Below are positions 63,024-64,000 of a stretch of 64,000 nt of DNA, one piece after another (position 1 is the first letter of the stretch; every line of letters begins with the position of its first letter). The position numbers and the translations under genes are program-made. The notes beneath the pieces were generated by a model. That model did no database searches and was not told the origin of the DNA. It saw only the letters and a list, made by a program, of their open reading frames with translations. The DNA is from CAJBLF01 sp964418415. GTDB lineage: Bacteria; Patescibacteriota; Gracilibacteria; Absconditabacterales; Absconditicoccaceae. The stretch is taken from assembly GCA_964418415.1 (NCBI GenBank), contig CAYQLB010000001.1:1-64000 (forward strand), in the 5' to 3' direction.

Positions 63024-64000
63024 ATGTTTGGAAGGATTATTAATTTTATCGCTTGAGATTATAATAAAAAACAACTCAATAAATTCTGACCACTTATAAA
63101 AAAGATACATGAACATTTTTCTGATTTTGATTCACTTTCTGATGATCAAATTAAGGCAAAAACTCAAGAATTCAAAGAGAGACTTGCTAAGGGCGAGACT
63201 CTAGATGACATTCTTCCTGAAGCATTCGCAGTAGTCAAGCAAGCCTGTAAGAGGATGGTTGGTTCTGAAATCGATGTCAAATGAGAAAAGTTGATCTGGA
63301 ATATGGTCCCTTATGATGTCCAATTGCTTGGATGAATTATTCTTCATAAATGAATTATTACTGAAATGAAGACGTGAGAAGGAAAAACTTTGGTTGCAGT
63401 AGCTCCCGTATATTTGAACGCATTGTCTGGTAAGGGTGTTCATGTTGTCACAGTCAACGATTATCTTGCTTCTCGTGATGCTCAATGGATGGGACATGTT
63501 TATACATGGTTATGACTTACTAGCTGATGTGTAACCAAATCCGTTTCGCTTAATAAGAGAAGAGAAGAATATTCCAAAGATATCACCTATGTAGAAAATT
63601 CAGAGCTTGGATTTGATTATCTGAGAGATAATCTCGTCAAATCGATGAAAGACAGATCTCTTGTTTGGAGACCATTGAATTATGCTATCGTGGATGAGGT
63701 AGATAGTATCTTGATCGATGAAGCGAGGACTCCGCTTATTATCTCAGAACCTAATGCTGAAGCTACTGAAAAATATATCTATTATGCTCAAATAGCGAAA
63801 GGATTGACTCCCTGTGCAAACAAAAAGAAAGTTTCCAAATGATTGCTCCAAGAATTATTGACAGAGGGTAAATCTGGAAAAGATCAGGAAGAAGATGGTG
63901 ATTATTATATTGATGAAAAGACTAAAACTGCGTCATTGAGCGGAAGAGGTATCGCTAAATTGGAACAAATTTTGAATGTAGAAAATTTATATAAAGACCT
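63024..64000 (+). CDS. secA: Preprotein translocase ATPase SecA (5' part)
   Basis: The first 325 codons, starting at ATG 63024 (MFGRIINFIAGDYNKKQLNK). Walker A region EMKTGEGKTLVAVAPVYLNA with the first Gly as TGA (63375-63377); VHVVTVNDYLASRDAQWMG; TYVENSELGFDYLRDNL; Walker B region YAIVDEVDSILIDEARTPLI. An insertion with KDQEEDGDYYIDEKTKT follows, normal for SecA. SecA drives protein export through SecYEG. The 3' part lies beyond the window. In the VTxGxxxSEFGFDYLRDN motif Asn/Ser/Leu variants occur. Confidence 0.95.

Overview
The window comes from an AT-rich bacterium that reads UGA as glycine (NCBI translation table 25). Nearly every long gene is cut into pieces by in-frame TGA under the standard code. 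The pieces rejoin into full-length proteins when TGA is read as Gly, often at strictly conserved glycines: the SecA Walker A, a prepilin cleavage site, a lipobox and FolD motifs. TAA and TAG are the only stops used. This code is known from the Patescibacteria/CPR lineages Absconditabacteria (SR1) and Gracilibacteria (BD1-5). I cannot tell these two apart here. Coordinates below therefore run through TGA codons. No tRNA or rRNA gene was recognised.

Layout. 1-3.9 kb: a secreted protein with 118-aa repeats (minus), a SufB/SufD-like protein and a VWA (BatA/B-like) membrane protein pair. 4.0-5.5 kb: dnaA. 5.6-8.6 kb: two lineage-specific coiled-coil proteins, one interrupted by a true TAA. 8.8-12.2 kb: a lipoprotein ferredoxin and clpC. 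12.4-16.3 kb: a small protein, alanine racemase, a ZIP metal transporter, a membrane protein and rsmG. 17.4-21.7 kb (minus): greA, an HPF-like protein, a NUDIX hydrolase, hrcA, hypotheticals and an FtsE/LolD-like ABC ATPase. 21.9-26.9 kb: pheS, a glycosyltransferase, rseP and tatD. 27-32 kb: a 501-aa unknown, an MFS transporter and a VirD4/TraG-like ATPase. 32.4-37.2 kb: folD, an HI0933-type flavoprotein, a membrane-anchored unknown and a CorA-like transporter. A 100-N assembly gap lies at 37252-37351. 37.5-42.6 kb: a GNAT acetyltransferase, a second VirD4-like ATPase with a C-terminal S1-like domain, a degenerate PriA-like protein and a lipoprotein. 42.7-49.9 kb: a type IV pilus locus (PilN/O-like pair, PilC, three prepilins, a PilX-like protein), interrupted on the opposite strand by a metal-response set (metallothionein-like protein, CsoR-family repressor, MauE/DoxX-like membrane protein). 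50-57.3 kb: purB, a permuted papain-like hydrolase, a YidD-Fmt fusion, holA, a Cys-less Asp/Glu-racemase-like protein and chorismate mutase. 57.3-64 kb: a Lys/Ala-rich histone-like protein, a three-gene cluster of large lineage-specific proteins (one with a DUF4112-like region, one with a DUF4073-like surface domain) and the 5' part of secA.

How it fits together. The cell-envelope theme is strong: type IV pili, two pilus/secretion-type ATPases, SecA, RseP, YidD, surface repeat proteins and lipoproteins. Biosynthesis is sparse, which fits a small-genome, probably host-associated bacterium (inference). Intergenic regions carry dispersed repeats. Three of them contain the same 18-bp palindrome with a covarying base pair. 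Several good sigma70-type promoters are visible (for example TTGACA-17-TATACT at 58513), while Shine-Dalgarno sequences are weak or absent before most genes.
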